Assembly (NCBI GenBank): GCA_030425385.1
Contig: JAUIAH010000027.1
Span: forward strand, 44,900 to 108,899
From: Verrucomicrobiia bacterium
GTDB lineage: Bacteria > Verrucomicrobiota > Verrucomicrobiia > Verrucomicrobiales > DEV007
Length of the DNA stretch: 64,000 nt
Reading direction: 5' to 3'
Of the stretch, positions 33,873 through 43,219 are shown in pieces; positions within the stretch are counted from its first letter, which is position 1; every line of letters starts with the position of its first letter. The position numbers and the translations under genes were made by a program. The notes under the pieces are model-generated. The model was not told the DNA's origin and ran no database searches. It saw only the letters and a list, made by a program, of their open reading frames with translations.

Positions 33873-34247
33873 ATGCTTCCCTTCAAGGTCACCTTCAAGA
33901 CGGGCACGCCCGTCTATGAGCAGGTGCTATATGCGGTACGCAAGGCCCTGGTCACGGGCCAATTGGCTCCGGGCGATGCCTTTCCTTCGGTTCGCGCTCT
34001 GAGCCAAGAACTGAAGATCAACCCGAACACGGCTTTCAAGATCGTCGGTGTCCTCAAGCAGGAGGGCATTCTCGAAGTCATTCCCGGGATCGGTACCATT
34101 GTGAGTGCCAACTACCAGCCACCGAACAAGGACCGTTTGGCTTTTCTCGAGGATACCTTGGAGTCGTTAGCGGTGAAGGCCAAACAGCTAGGGCTATCCC
34201 GCGATGAAGTGGTGGAAGCCTTTAATACCCATTGGAAGAACTTATGA
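33873..34247 (+). CDS. GntR family transcriptional regulator (YtrA subfamily)
   Basis: 124 residues: the winged-helix domain covers residues about 8-75 (PVYEQVLYAVRKALVTGQLAPGDAFPSVRALSQELKINPNTAFKIVGVLKQEGILEVIPGIGTIV). A short helical tail (LGLSRDEVVEAFNTHWKN) follows rather than a ligand domain, which is the YtrA layout. These regulators repress the ABC transporter encoded beside them and respond to cell-envelope stress or antibiotics. It is the first gene of a four-gene operon; its TGA overlaps the ATG of the ABC ATPase (ATGA). Confidence 0.93.
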   Translation: MLPFKVTFKTGTPVYEQVLYAVRKALVTGQLAPGDAFPSVRALSQELKINPNTAFKIVGVLKQEGILEVIPGIGTIVSANYQPPNKDRLAFLEDTLESLAVKAKQLGLSRDEVVEAFNTHWKNL

Positions 34248-35146
34248 ATGCCATCGAGATCACTGGACTGACAAAACGCTTTGGTCGGCAAGACGCGGTG
34301 AGAAATCTGGACCTGTCCGTTCCTGCCGGGAGTATCTTCGCCCTCCTCGGACCCAACGGTGCTGGCAAGACCACAACCATTCGGATGCTACTCAATCAGC
34401 TGCGCCTTGATGCCGGTGAAGGTCAATTACTCGGGACGCCCATCCGCGAATTGAGCGAAAGAGATTTCGAACAGATTGGGTATGTCACTGACAATCATCC
34501 ACTTCCTGACTGGATGAGCCTTGATTACTTGCTCGCCTATCTCAAGCCGCTCTATCCCACCTGGGATGAGGCACTCTGTACACGACTCTATAAACTCTTT
34601 GAAATCCCGGGAACGGCGAAGATCCGCCACCTCTCGCGCGGCCAGAAGATGAAGGCTGCTTTGCTAGGTGCGCTGGCCTTCCGTCCCAAGCTACTCGTCA
34701 TGGATGAACCCTTTAGCGGCTTGGATCCCGCAGTGCGCGAGTTGCTGATCAAGGGGATGCTGGAGCTGAGTGATTCGGAGCCCTGGACCGTTCTCATTTC
34801 CTCCCATGACATTGATGAAATCGAACGCTTGGCCGATCACATAGGGATCTTGCGGGATGGCCAAATCATCCTAACAGAGAACACTAATCGCCTGTTAGAA
34901 AGATTCCGATCGATTGATCTTTCCCTATCTGAAGAAAGGCCACTCCACGAGGATTGCCTGCCGCCCACGTGGTGGTGCGCAGAGTCGACGCGTAAACGGA
35001 TACGCTTGGTGGACACCGCCTACTCTGCGGAAGCCACGCAGCAACTGCTTTCAAAACACTTTCCTCAAACAATGGATGCCTCCATCACTCCTATGTCCCT
35101 GAGAGAGATCTACTTGGCTATCCACCAGCACAGTGGCAGCAAATGA
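34244..35146 (+). CDS. ABC transporter ATP-binding protein
   Basis: 300 residues from the ATG at 34244, overlapping the GntR stop. Walker A is GPNGAGKT (36-43), signature LSRGQ, Walker B LLVMDEPFSGLDP, and switch His in ISSHDIDEIE. The Q-loop region is IGYVTDNHPLPDWMSL. The C-terminal 90 residues are a variable tail as in YtrB/BcrA-type exporters. It energises the two membrane proteins encoded next, probably for export or for antibiotic and envelope defence. The end overlaps the next gene by ATGA. Confidence 0.95.
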   Translation: MNAIEITGLTKRFGRQDAVRNLDLSVPAGSIFALLGPNGAGKTTTIRMLLNQLRLDAGEGQLLGTPIRELSERDFEQIGYVTDNHPLPDWMSLDYLLAYLKPLYPTWDEALCTRLYKLFEIPGTAKIRHLSRGQKMKAALLGALAFRPKLLVMDEPFSGLDPAVRELLIKGMLELSDSEPWTVLISSHDIDEIERLADHIGILRDGQIILTENTNRLLERFRSIDLSLSEERPLHEDCLPPTWWCAESTRKRIRLVDTAYSAEATQQLLSKHFPQTMDASITPMSLREIYLAIHQHSGSK

Positions 35147-37350
35147 AGAAGATCTGGCACCTCATTGGAAAGGAGTATCGCCGTTTGGCACGCTGGTGGT
35201 TGGCATGGTGGGGTCTCCTCCTACTCGACTCGTTGCTCCGTCTCTCTGGTCTTGGGATCCGCTCTCCAGGTGTCCTTGGCGAGACAGCACGGACGTTAGA
35301 AACCTTCCTCCCTTGGTTTCAGCTAGCTTTCGTGGGTTTCCTCATAGCTCGCTTGTGTGACGAAGATACCGCCACTCATGATCCTTCGTGGAGCCGCAGC
35401 CTTCCCTTCACTTGGTGGCAGATTCTCGCCTCTAAACTGCTACTGCTCTTGGGAGGAATTCTCCTTCCAGCCTACGCCCTCGATCTGTGCTATTGGCTGA
35501 CACAATCGCTAGGCAACTCGACTGGAATCGCCACCCTCCAATGGTGGGCCGACCGCTTAAGACTGGTGATGCCGCTCCTCGTGATCGCCGCTTTGTCTGG
35601 AAACGTCGGTAGATTCTGCGGTGGATTGATCATTGCAGTCGTCATGGCAATCGCGGTCTTCATTGGAACCACGTGGTTCTGGACAGAGATGGGTTTGAGC
35701 CATCGGTTTCGGTTCTGGCATTTGTCTGACGATCCAGGAAGGAAAGCCATCGCCATTCTCACACTCACCCTAGGATGCCTCATCATTCTCGCCTATCAAT
35801 TCAAGTCGCGACGCACCAGATGGTCTGCCGCCGCACTCACGGGCGTGGCCATGCTTACTTTCACAGCGTGGCGATTGGCACCGCATTTCCTGCTCGAACA
35901 GCCGGAATCCGTCATTCAGATACCAGGCAAAGTTGACGTCATCGCGGGACCACCAGTGGTCGATACCAACAGCTCCAATGTGACAGGGAATGGTCAGGTT
36001 TCTCACCCACTCATCGCCACAGCAGCCTTGCAGAGAGTTTCCCCTTCGCTCGGCTACGCCGTTCATTCCGAAGACATCGCGATCACCCTAACAGGCACCT
36101 CTTCTCTCATATCGTCTGCAAGGACGGGCTTGTGGCATGTGCATTCCCAGTCACCCTTTCGCTCTCAAGCGCTTGAGCCCTTGTTAGGCGACGTGACGCT
36201 ATTGGAACAACGCATTCCCCATCACGGCTATTTGGGCCCGATCCCCAGCCAGGCTCTCGAAAGTCAACCAACGCCCGAATGCCAGATTCGAGGCACTTGT
36301 CAGGTCGCCGCCCTTGAGCCTTCGCTTTGGGGGGAAATTCCATTGGACCGCGGTGCCGCAATGAAGCATGGCTCTTTCCGCGTTCTCGTGGAGGATGTGG
36401 ATTCCGAGGAGAATGGCCACGTCACCTTACTTTTACGTGAACCCGTACTCCGCTACGTGGACCGAATACGCTCGCGGTATCGCGAAAGTATCTATGGCAG
36501 GAGACCCACGGTGGTTCTCCTGCAACGCGCACGCGGCATCGGCATCATCCTGGGACAGGTAGAGCCCAACTCCCCTCCCTTCGACAACGGGCGCGTGTTC
36601 CGAAATCGCCGTCAGCGTTTCTCCCTTTATGGTATGTCAGGGCAAAACTCTTTGTCGCTAGCTTTTGTCGACTTCGAAGTGAAGCGCTTCCAAGAAGAGG
36701 TCCCTTTGGAAACACCGTCGTTCCGATTGACCACCATGGAAACGTTAGCAGACGAAGTGAAACGACTCACAATGAAAGCGGTTTCGGAAGGAGACCTCGC
36801 CACCATCCTGCGGCTTGGTTATGTCTCGAAACCTTGGCCAGAAGACGTGCGGGAAGGTTTGGTAGACGCGGTCACTGATCTCGCTTTAGAGACAGATAAA
36901 GCCGCGATACTTTCGCACGTCACTCCCTATTTCGATTTGCTGGCACTCATCGAATCGCAAGGATGGCTGCCGGAGGCTCACGAAGCCATCCTGTCAGAAG
37001 CGCTAGCGCATCCCGAAAGCCTTTCATTGACATGGATTCAGCATCTTGCCTCTATCGAGGACCCGCGTGCGGCGAACGCAGCCATGGCGCGCTTGGCACA
37101 AGGACCTTGGAATAGGCAAGTGGTGGAAGCGCTAAGGGAAGGCTTTCCGAACAGATTTGCGCACCAGATGGAACGGAGTTGGGCTCTGGCAAAACTCCCC
37201 TATTCAGGGTGGCCCACCTCTGATCTCCGCAAGCGCATCCTCCCAGCAGCTGTTCTCGCAGGCATGCCTGACGCGTTGACGACGGCGGCCCAATGGCTCC
37301 CCGAAGATCGTCTCCACCTGGAAGAGAATCTCAGACCCGAACAACCATGA
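35143..37350 (+). CDS. ABC transporter membrane subunit with large extracytoplasmic and helical domains
   Basis: 735 residues, ATGA-coupled to the ATPase. The first 250 residues hold about six hydrophobic helices of ABC-2 type (WWLAWWGLLLLDSLLRL, ILASKLLLLLGGILLPAYAL, GGLIIAVVMAIAVFIG). The stretch LCDEDTATHDPSWSRSLPFTWWQI, with 'SRSLPF', is typical of YtrC/YtrD-like permeases. Residues about 270-540 are soluble. The last 190 (ETLADEVKRLTMKAVSEGDLATI...) are repetitive helices resembling HEAT/ARM or a TPR-like array. It is far longer than known ABC-2 permeases (about 250-400), so the helical C-terminus is unusual. Function beyond transport is unknown. Confidence 0.8.
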   Translation: MKKIWHLIGKEYRRLARWWLAWWGLLLLDSLLRLSGLGIRSPGVLGETARTLETFLPWFQLAFVGFLIARLCDEDTATHDPSWSRSLPFTWWQILASKLLLLLGGILLPAYALDLCYWLTQSLGNSTGIATLQWWADRLRLVMPLLVIAALSGNVGRFCGGLIIAVVMAIAVFIGTTWFWTEMGLSHRFRFWHLSDDPGRKAIAILTLTLGCLIILAYQFKSRRTRWSAAALTGVAMLTFTAWRLAPHFLLEQPESVIQIPGKVDVIAGPPVVDTNSSNVTGNGQVSHPLIATAALQRVSPSLGYAVHSEDIAITLTGTSSLISSARTGLWHVHSQSPFRSQALEPLLGDVTLLEQRIPHHGYLGPIPSQALESQPTPECQIRGTCQVAALEPSLWGEIPLDRGAAMKHGSFRVLVEDVDSEENGHVTLLLREPVLRYVDRIRSRYRESIYGRRPTVVLLQRARGIGIILGQVEPNSPPFDNGRVFRNRRQRFSLYGMSGQNSLSLAFVDFEVKRFQEEVPLETPSFRLTTMETLADEVKRLTMKAVSEGDLATILRLGYVSKPWPEDVREGLVDAVTDLALETDKAAILSHVTPYFDLLALIESQGWLPEAHEAILSEALAHPESLSLTWIQHLASIEDPRAANAAMARLAQGPWNRQVVEALREGFPNRFAHQMERSWALAKLPYSGWPTSDLRKRILPAAVLAGMPDALTTAAQWLPEDRLHLEENLRPEQP

Positions 37351-38990
37351 CTTCAAGGCAATCTCTGCTTCATCAGTTCTCTAAACAAACCCGCCGTGTA
37401 CGGGTATGGCTTACTTGTTTCGTTACCCTCTTGCTAATCGATGCTGGCATTCGTCTGACGGATCGCTTCCTTGCGACGAGCAATTCATGGTGGGACTTGA
37501 CCGCCCTCGTTGATTGGTGGACGCCCATCCTCTTTCAACTCATGGCAGGCATGGTCGTCTTACAGGTCTTTGCCGAGGACCGCCACGATACTGGTGAGGC
37601 GCATTATTGGAGGTCGTTGCCAATCGCTCCGCGCACAATCTGGTGGGGAAACGTGCTGTTCGTGTGCTGCTGGATCATTATGCTTCCTCTAGGCATTCGG
37701 ATGGTATGGCAAGGGTTCTTGGGATACGACAATCTTATCGTTTGGATGAGTCTTGAGTGGATCGTGCTCCAGCTCATCGCGGCGACGATCTGTGCGTTGC
37801 TAGGCGTCTTGTGTCCCCGCGGCCGCCAGCTTGGCCCCGGCATTCTCGCGACGATTGGAATCACCTTCCTCTACGGACTTGCATGGTGGATGCCATTCGT
37901 CTCTCGACTGCGCCCCTTTCCATACCTTGCCACTTTCGTTCTGTTAGTATCAGCAGCCATCGGAATCGCTGCCCTACCCACGATGTCGATGGCCTATCGT
38001 GGCATCTCCTTTCACCATTGCTGGCGGCGCTTCGCTGCCTGGGTAGCGGTGATCGTCCCGTTGTTGTTCTTGTTGTTCCAACCTCATGGATGGCTTCGCC
38101 AGCCGTGGAATGCTCAGGAGACGGCCGACTCCACCTTACATGATTCATTTCAAACTCTGGCATTGGTGCCACGGGAAATTCCGAACTTCTCGCCTTCGAT
38201 CACCGGCCGTGATGTTAGACTTCCCGTAGGCATTCTAGCGACTGGCATTCCAGATGATGGGACCATCCGTCTATTCAAGTGGCCGGGGCGCGCAATCTTA
38301 CCAAACGGTCAAGCCTTAGATGACCCGAAACATCTCATCCCAAGACGCCGACACCGCTTGCCATTGGGAACGCAAGACCTCGCGTCTCTCTTCCCTGATC
38401 TAACCTTTATCCATCCCTCTCGTGAAGGCCTGGAAGATCTGTGGGAGGTTTGGGCAAGATTCAGCGAAGAGGACGCCGAGATTCTTGCCCGCCACAAATC
38501 AGGACGCTACGAAGGCTCCTTTCTCCTCTATCAGTATCATCCCAAGATCATCGCCCGGATCCCTTTCCAAGCGAATTCAATATGGCGAGATTCAGAGGGA
38601 CGTGCCGTTCGCGTCGAGAGCCAGGAAACGATAACTTTCTGTTATCCAGCGGCCTACCTGAGAGAGGAAACACACTCACCAAAGCACCAACGCGCCTTTC
38701 TCAAGGGACAAGCCACGGACACCCACCTCTTCGTTCTCGTCAATGGGCGGAAGAACGAGGCCTTGCTCCTGCGCTCCGAACGAAGCTCCCTTTGGCCCTT
38801 TGTGTGGCCACCCTACTCGGGCGTGGTGAGACACCGCCTCAAACTCCAAGGAGCCAACCGCGAAAGACTCGCGTCATTGGTCGATGAAACTTGGCTAGCA
38901 GATGCCAAACTGGTAATTGTCGATACCGGTCTCGTCGGGCGGACAAAGATGACTTTCTCGCTCCCGAAAGTGGACTTCCATCTCCCCTAG
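37347..38990 (+). CDS. ABC transporter membrane subunit (ABC-2-like) with extracytoplasmic domain
   Basis: 547 residues from the ATG at 37347, which overlaps the previous stop (ATGA). Six hydrophobic helices fall in the first 260 residues. DRHDTGEAHYWRSLPIAPRTIWWGN matches the same position and motif as its neighbour, so the two are paralogous halves of a heterodimeric permease. A soluble part of about 280 residues follows (LALVPREIPNFSPSITGRDVRLPVG and beyond), with no known domain. Fourth and last gene of the operon; its end is 4 nt from the convergent kinase gene. Confidence 0.8.
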   Translation: MTSRQSLLHQFSKQTRRVRVWLTCFVTLLLIDAGIRLTDRFLATSNSWWDLTALVDWWTPILFQLMAGMVVLQVFAEDRHDTGEAHYWRSLPIAPRTIWWGNVLFVCCWIIMLPLGIRMVWQGFLGYDNLIVWMSLEWIVLQLIAATICALLGVLCPRGRQLGPGILATIGITFLYGLAWWMPFVSRLRPFPYLATFVLLVSAAIGIAALPTMSMAYRGISFHHCWRRFAAWVAVIVPLLFLLFQPHGWLRQPWNAQETADSTLHDSFQTLALVPREIPNFSPSITGRDVRLPVGILATGIPDDGTIRLFKWPGRAILPNGQALDDPKHLIPRRRHRLPLGTQDLASLFPDLTFIHPSREGLEDLWEVWARFSEEDAEILARHKSGRYEGSFLLYQYHPKIIARIPFQANSIWRDSEGRAVRVESQETITFCYPAAYLREETHSPKHQRAFLKGQATDTHLFVLVNGRKNEALLLRSERSSLWPFVWPPYSGVVRHRLKLQGANRERLASLVDETWLADAKLVIVDTGLVGRTKMTFSLPKVDFHLP

Positions 38991-38994
38991 GTCC

Positions 38995-41900
38995 TCAATT
39001 CCGTCCCAACACTCGCCGGATCGCCTTCACGCAATGCCCGGGGAGGTCCAGCCTCTCGAGATCGGCGATCTCCACCTCCCCTGGTAAGGTCTGAAGGGCG
39101 TTCATCCTAGTGCGATGATGGTAGAGGATTCCGGGATCGCACCGCTGATGAAGCGCTTTGGCAAGAGTCCATAAGGACCGCCTTTCGTTTTCCGTGTCGG
39201 AGGCCTCACCCTGCCGGAAAACGATGAGTGCCAGTGTCTCGCCATCTCGTCCCCACACCGGATCCTGCAAAAGCAGCGCCACCCTCTCATCGTCCACCGA
39301 AAGGATGCCAGCGTCTAACAACCACACCCATGCTTGCCTCGATTCAGGATTGGCCTTTGACCAGCGCTGGAGATGCCAATGATAGGCGATGAGATCCGAG
39401 CGTTCATAGGCACTCTGAATGGCGCGTTCCCGATGGTAAGATGCCAGCTTTCCTGGTAGAGGAGAAAGCTGGCCATCATGATAGCCAGGATAGTCATTGC
39501 GGAACCGTTGCCACCGTTTCTCCCATTGATCTTTCGTATCTTTCACAAACCCTCCCCGATCATTGATGGTTCCATGATTCTTCACTGCCGCCAAGGCTCG
39601 CTCGGCGTCGACCGAAAGGGTTGCGTTAGGCTGGTAGGCACTCAGCTTCATGCTGAGGGAACGATGGCTAAAGGGATTCACTAACAAGCGTTCACCGGAT
39701 GCCGCTCGCAATACTTGCTGACGACCATGGGTGGTGTCTACAATTGGAGGCCCCACAGCGAGTCCCATGGTTGGTTCCCAGATGGAAAGACCTTCGCCCT
39801 CGGCATGGGTGAGAATCCATGGCTGATGGGGAAAGAAATGGCTCGCTGTGACCACACCAGAATGTTCTCGAGTGAGGAGCCTTTGAAAGGAGCCTCCTCC
39901 CGTGGCTCGATAGAGGTGTGCCAATCCATCCTGCCCTCCTACTAGCAAGCTGTCATTGTGTTCATTCCAAGCGATGGAGCTTAGCAGGCTTCGACCTTCC
40001 AAGGCGATGGGAGAGGCGTCCAAACGATTGCGATCAATCATGATAGGTTGATGCTCGCCGCGGGCGACGAGCCAGATGCTCTTCTCGCTCACGGCGCGCG
40101 CCACGACTCGCCCCGTACCCGTGGAGATCACTTGGGGCGTCCCGCCCGACCGCGATGCTTCGGGTGACCAGAGGTGCGTCTCACCACTCAACCCCTGATA
40201 AATGAGCGTTCCATCACTAGCGAAGCTCAACCTTTCTTCCGCGTCGCCGCCATCGGAGGACTCCTTTCTGACGCCCTGGCTATCTGCTAGGATCGTCACG
40301 CGCATGCTTGGCACCTCCAATCTTACCAATGCGCGATGGTGGGCTAAGATGGCGACCCAAGTCCCATCGGGAGACCGCAACGCATCTCTCGGCTCCGAAG
40401 GGAGCCTGACGGCCTCCGAAATGGGTTCACCCCTCTTCCAATCCCACAGTTGGGCAAACCCGCGTTGATACTGATGCGAGAGACGTTCCTCTCGCTCCGC
40501 TCCATGACATAGCACGATCGCTTGATCGCGATCCACGAACGCCCCCGCGAGAGGCTCTCCAGGAGTCACCAAGCCAGGGCCCACAGGTTCACCCGTTCTC
40601 ACATCGTGGACACGCGGAGGGAACTCCAAATAGGCATTGGAATCCTCAAGAACGCTCTGCGGGACGCCCACAGTAGCTGCGAAGAGACCATTCTCGCTCA
40701 ACGCAACCCTACCATTACCCCCACGATGAGCCACTATCGAGTCCTGATGAGGAGATCGCCAGGTCTTGAAGATCACCACGTCCGATCCACCACCTTGAGT
40801 TCCGAAAGCCGCCCCTAGGTATCGGCCGTGTGGCGCAAAGCCAATGGCTCGCACAGAGAGCGGATTGTAGAACCCGCGGCCTATCACTCCTACCATTTCT
40901 CGGCGGCGCAAATCAATGACAGTTCCCTGTTCCCGCCACCCGACGAATAGGCTTCCGTCAGGGTGAAAGGTACCTCTGTCTGCCAGACCGAAGAGGTTGA
41001 ACACACTCGCATGGGTCGAACAATCGAGAATGGCGTCATTCGTGTGGAGAAAGCGCTCGCCCGGACTTACCTGAATCGGGTGCACGGGCACGCGCTTCGT
41101 TTCTTCACCAGAATTCAGATCCCAGTAACGTGTGGCATAGTCCCCTCGCCGCCAGGCATCCAACCATCGCGGGTGATCTCCTCCATTGGTCATCAGCGTC
41201 ATTCCCATGAAGACTGGCTGGAAGACACGAGCACGATGTTCTGTCCAGCGATAGTGGACGAAGGGCGTGTGCAGGGGCTCTGGACTGGACGCATACAGGT
41301 CGAACACACGCGCCTCCTGGCCGGACGCGGTGGCCACATAGCGGCGATTGGCATGGAAGGTGATCGCCGCGACGGGCGACGCATGAAGCCTGGGCGGGCC
41401 CAGCCATTCTTGATCCTGCCATTGCCACACATGCAAATGCTCCCCCCCGATCCCCAGCCGCTCCCCGACAAGGTCCCATTCCAAGCAAGCGACAGCCGCA
41501 TCAGAGAGGACAAGCGGTTGCCGATTACCGAAATCGTAATCTGGTCCCTCTATCAAAGACACCTCACCTTCCCAATCAGCCACCGCGAGCAGATCGTGAT
41601 GCGGATTCCAAGCGGCACATCGGAAACGTTCTCCGGGAAAAAGTGGTCGCTCCTGTCCACGCAGATCCCAGATTTCCGCCTGCTCCAAGCCCTCCAGGAT
41701 AACCAAGGGCGCTTCGGGATGGAAATAGAGTTCCTCGGGTTCAAGATCGTGTTGCGAATGGAAGAAGCGCAGAGGCTCGAATCCCAGATGCGACCACTGG
41801 CGGAATCGCGTTCGACTCGCCTGCGCAGCCACGGAGCCTGGCTCCTGCAAAGCCGAGGCGGCCGTGAACCAAAGAGCTGCCCGCTCCGGAGTCTCCGCCG

Positions 41901-43071
41901 CAAATCCTCGATTGGTGAAACTGTCAGCCAAGGTCGCCGTGAGATCGGCATTGGCGCGATCCAAGCGGCGCATGGACAGCATTTGCAGACCGATAAAGGC
42001 CAGGATAGCCACCACAAAGACCGCTCCTATGGCTGCCACGGCCCGATTCCTTGCCACCCATTTCTTCAACTCAATCCAAGCACCCGTTTCGTGAGCTTTC
42101 ACCACGCGCCCATCGAGGTAGGCTTGCAGATCCTCGGATAATGCTAGGGCAGACCCGTAGCGTTCGCGACGATCTCGAGCCATGCTTTTGTCGCAGACGG
42201 AGACCAACTCTTGCGGGAGCTTTGCATCCAATCGCCGAACCCGTGCAGGAGGCCGTTCTCGCAGTTCCGTCAGCACTTCCCTGGCGGTCACGCTGCTTCC
42301 GATAGGCATGTAGGGAGGGTGACCGCTGAGCATTTGATAGAGGATGGCTCCCAATGCATAGACATCCGCCAAATGGTCCACCTCCTCTAGCCGTCCTTCC
42401 GCCTGCTCCGGCGGCATGTAAGCCGGCGTTCCAATCACCGCCCCGTCCGTGGTGACCAAGGGCGCGTCAATACTTGCTGTCGGAACCGACTCTCGCACGG
42501 CCTCGATCGTGTCCAGTGCTCCGCTATCGCTCCCTAACCGACTCCTTACCACATCACGATCCGCCTTTCCTAGCATCCGTGCCAATCCCCAATCCATCAC
42601 ATATACCTCTCCCAAATCCCCAACCATGATGTTCGAAGGCTTCAGGTCGCGGTGAAGCACGCCTTTGCCATGCGCATGGGCGAGCGCTTGACATACTTTG
42701 ATTAGGATCTCGATCAACCGCGAGAGATTCCATCCTGCTCTCCCCTCATGCACCCATTCCATCACGGCCCCCAGGTCGCGTCCTTTCACATACCGCATGG
42801 TGTAGAAAGGCTGGTCATCCGTCTCATCAAAGCCAAGATCCATGATGGGAACGATGGAAGGATGGTCCAACTGCGCGGTCACTTGCACTTCTTCCAAGAA
42901 GCGCGCGTAGTAATTGGCCTGATGGGGATGCGCTAGCCACTTCAGCGCGAGGACGCGATTCAGGTCGAGGTCTTTCACCCGGTACACCACCCCCATGCCG
43001 CCACGGGCGATCTCTTCGAGGATCTCGTAGCGCGGGTGGGAGGGTGGTTTGGGAGGAGCCCCTTCCTGCAT
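38995..43071 (-). CDS. Ser/Thr protein kinase with transmembrane helix and WD40-like propeller
   Basis: 1358 residues. Kinase domain about 15-325: glycine loop ARGGMGVVY (22-30), Lys44 in ALKW, HRDLKPSN (140-147) and DWG (160-162, the Trp variant of DFG common in PVC kinases), then GTPAYMPPEQA. A membrane helix lies at about 344-366. Some 900 extracytoplasmic residues follow with WD40-like blades (IWDLRGQERPLF, VTASHFFPHQPWILTH, LSIWEPTMGLAVGPP), ending in a helical tail. Bacterial Hanks kinases of this layout are usually linked to an ECF sigma factor, as here (divergent gene at 43220). It likely senses an extracellular ligand and signals inward. Confidence 0.93.
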   Translation of the reverse strand: MQEGAPPKPPSHPRYEILEEIARGGMGVVYRVKDLDLNRVLALKWLAHPHQANYYARFLEEVQVTAQLDHPSIVPIMDLGFDETDDQPFYTMRYVKGRDLGAVMEWVHEGRAGWNLSRLIEILIKVCQALAHAHGKGVLHRDLKPSNIMVGDLGEVYVMDWGLARMLGKADRDVVRSRLGSDSGALDTIEAVRESVPTASIDAPLVTTDGAVIGTPAYMPPEQAEGRLEEVDHLADVYALGAILYQMLSGHPPYMPIGSSVTAREVLTELRERPPARVRRLDAKLPQELVSVCDKSMARDRRERYGSALALSEDLQAYLDGRVVKAHETGAWIELKKWVARNRAVAAIGAVFVVAILAFIGLQMLSMRRLDRANADLTATLADSFTNRGFAAETPERAALWFTAASALQEPGSVAAQASRTRFRQWSHLGFEPLRFFHSQHDLEPEELYFHPEAPLVILEGLEQAEIWDLRGQERPLFPGERFRCAAWNPHHDLLAVADWEGEVSLIEGPDYDFGNRQPLVLSDAAVACLEWDLVGERLGIGGEHLHVWQWQDQEWLGPPRLHASPVAAITFHANRRYVATASGQEARVFDLYASSPEPLHTPFVHYRWTEHRARVFQPVFMGMTLMTNGGDHPRWLDAWRRGDYATRYWDLNSGEETKRVPVHPIQVSPGERFLHTNDAILDCSTHASVFNLFGLADRGTFHPDGSLFVGWREQGTVIDLRRREMVGVIGRGFYNPLSVRAIGFAPHGRYLGAAFGTQGGGSDVVIFKTWRSPHQDSIVAHRGGNGRVALSENGLFAATVGVPQSVLEDSNAYLEFPPRVHDVRTGEPVGPGLVTPGEPLAGAFVDRDQAIVLCHGAEREERLSHQYQRGFAQLWDWKRGEPISEAVRLPSEPRDALRSPDGTWVAILAHHRALVRLEVPSMRVTILADSQGVRKESSDGGDAEERLSFASDGTLIYQGLSGETHLWSPEASRSGGTPQVISTGTGRVVARAVSEKSIWLVARGEHQPIMIDRNRLDASPIALEGRSLLSSIAWNEHNDSLLVGGQDGLAHLYRATGGGSFQRLLTREHSGVVTASHFFPHQPWILTHAEGEGLSIWEPTMGLAVGPPIVDTTHGRQQVLRAASGERLLVNPFSHRSLSMKLSAYQPNATLSVDAERALAAVKNHGTINDRGGFVKDTKDQWEKRWQRFRNDYPGYHDGQLSPLPGKLASYHRERAIQSAYERSDLIAYHWHLQRWSKANPESRQAWVWLLDAGILSVDDERVALLLQDPVWGRDGETLALIVFRQGEASDTENERRSLWTLAKALHQRCDPGILYHHRTRMNALQTLPGEVEIADLERLDLPGHCVKAIRRVLGRN

Positions 43072-43219
43072 CTGGCAAGCCTAGAGCGACCTCACAAATC
43101 CGCCAAGAAGAAGAATCTCTCAAGAAGTGAAACACACCGGGCCCCGATTCGAAGAGAATGGTGAACGCATTTCCTTCTGTCCTAGCCCACCCCATTCCGC
43201 CATCATCAATTGATCACTC

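Noticed and set aside
40963..42141. 392-residue plus-strand ORF inside the kinase
   Set aside because: Antisense to the propeller part of the kinase; Arg/His/Ser-rich composition and no family features.
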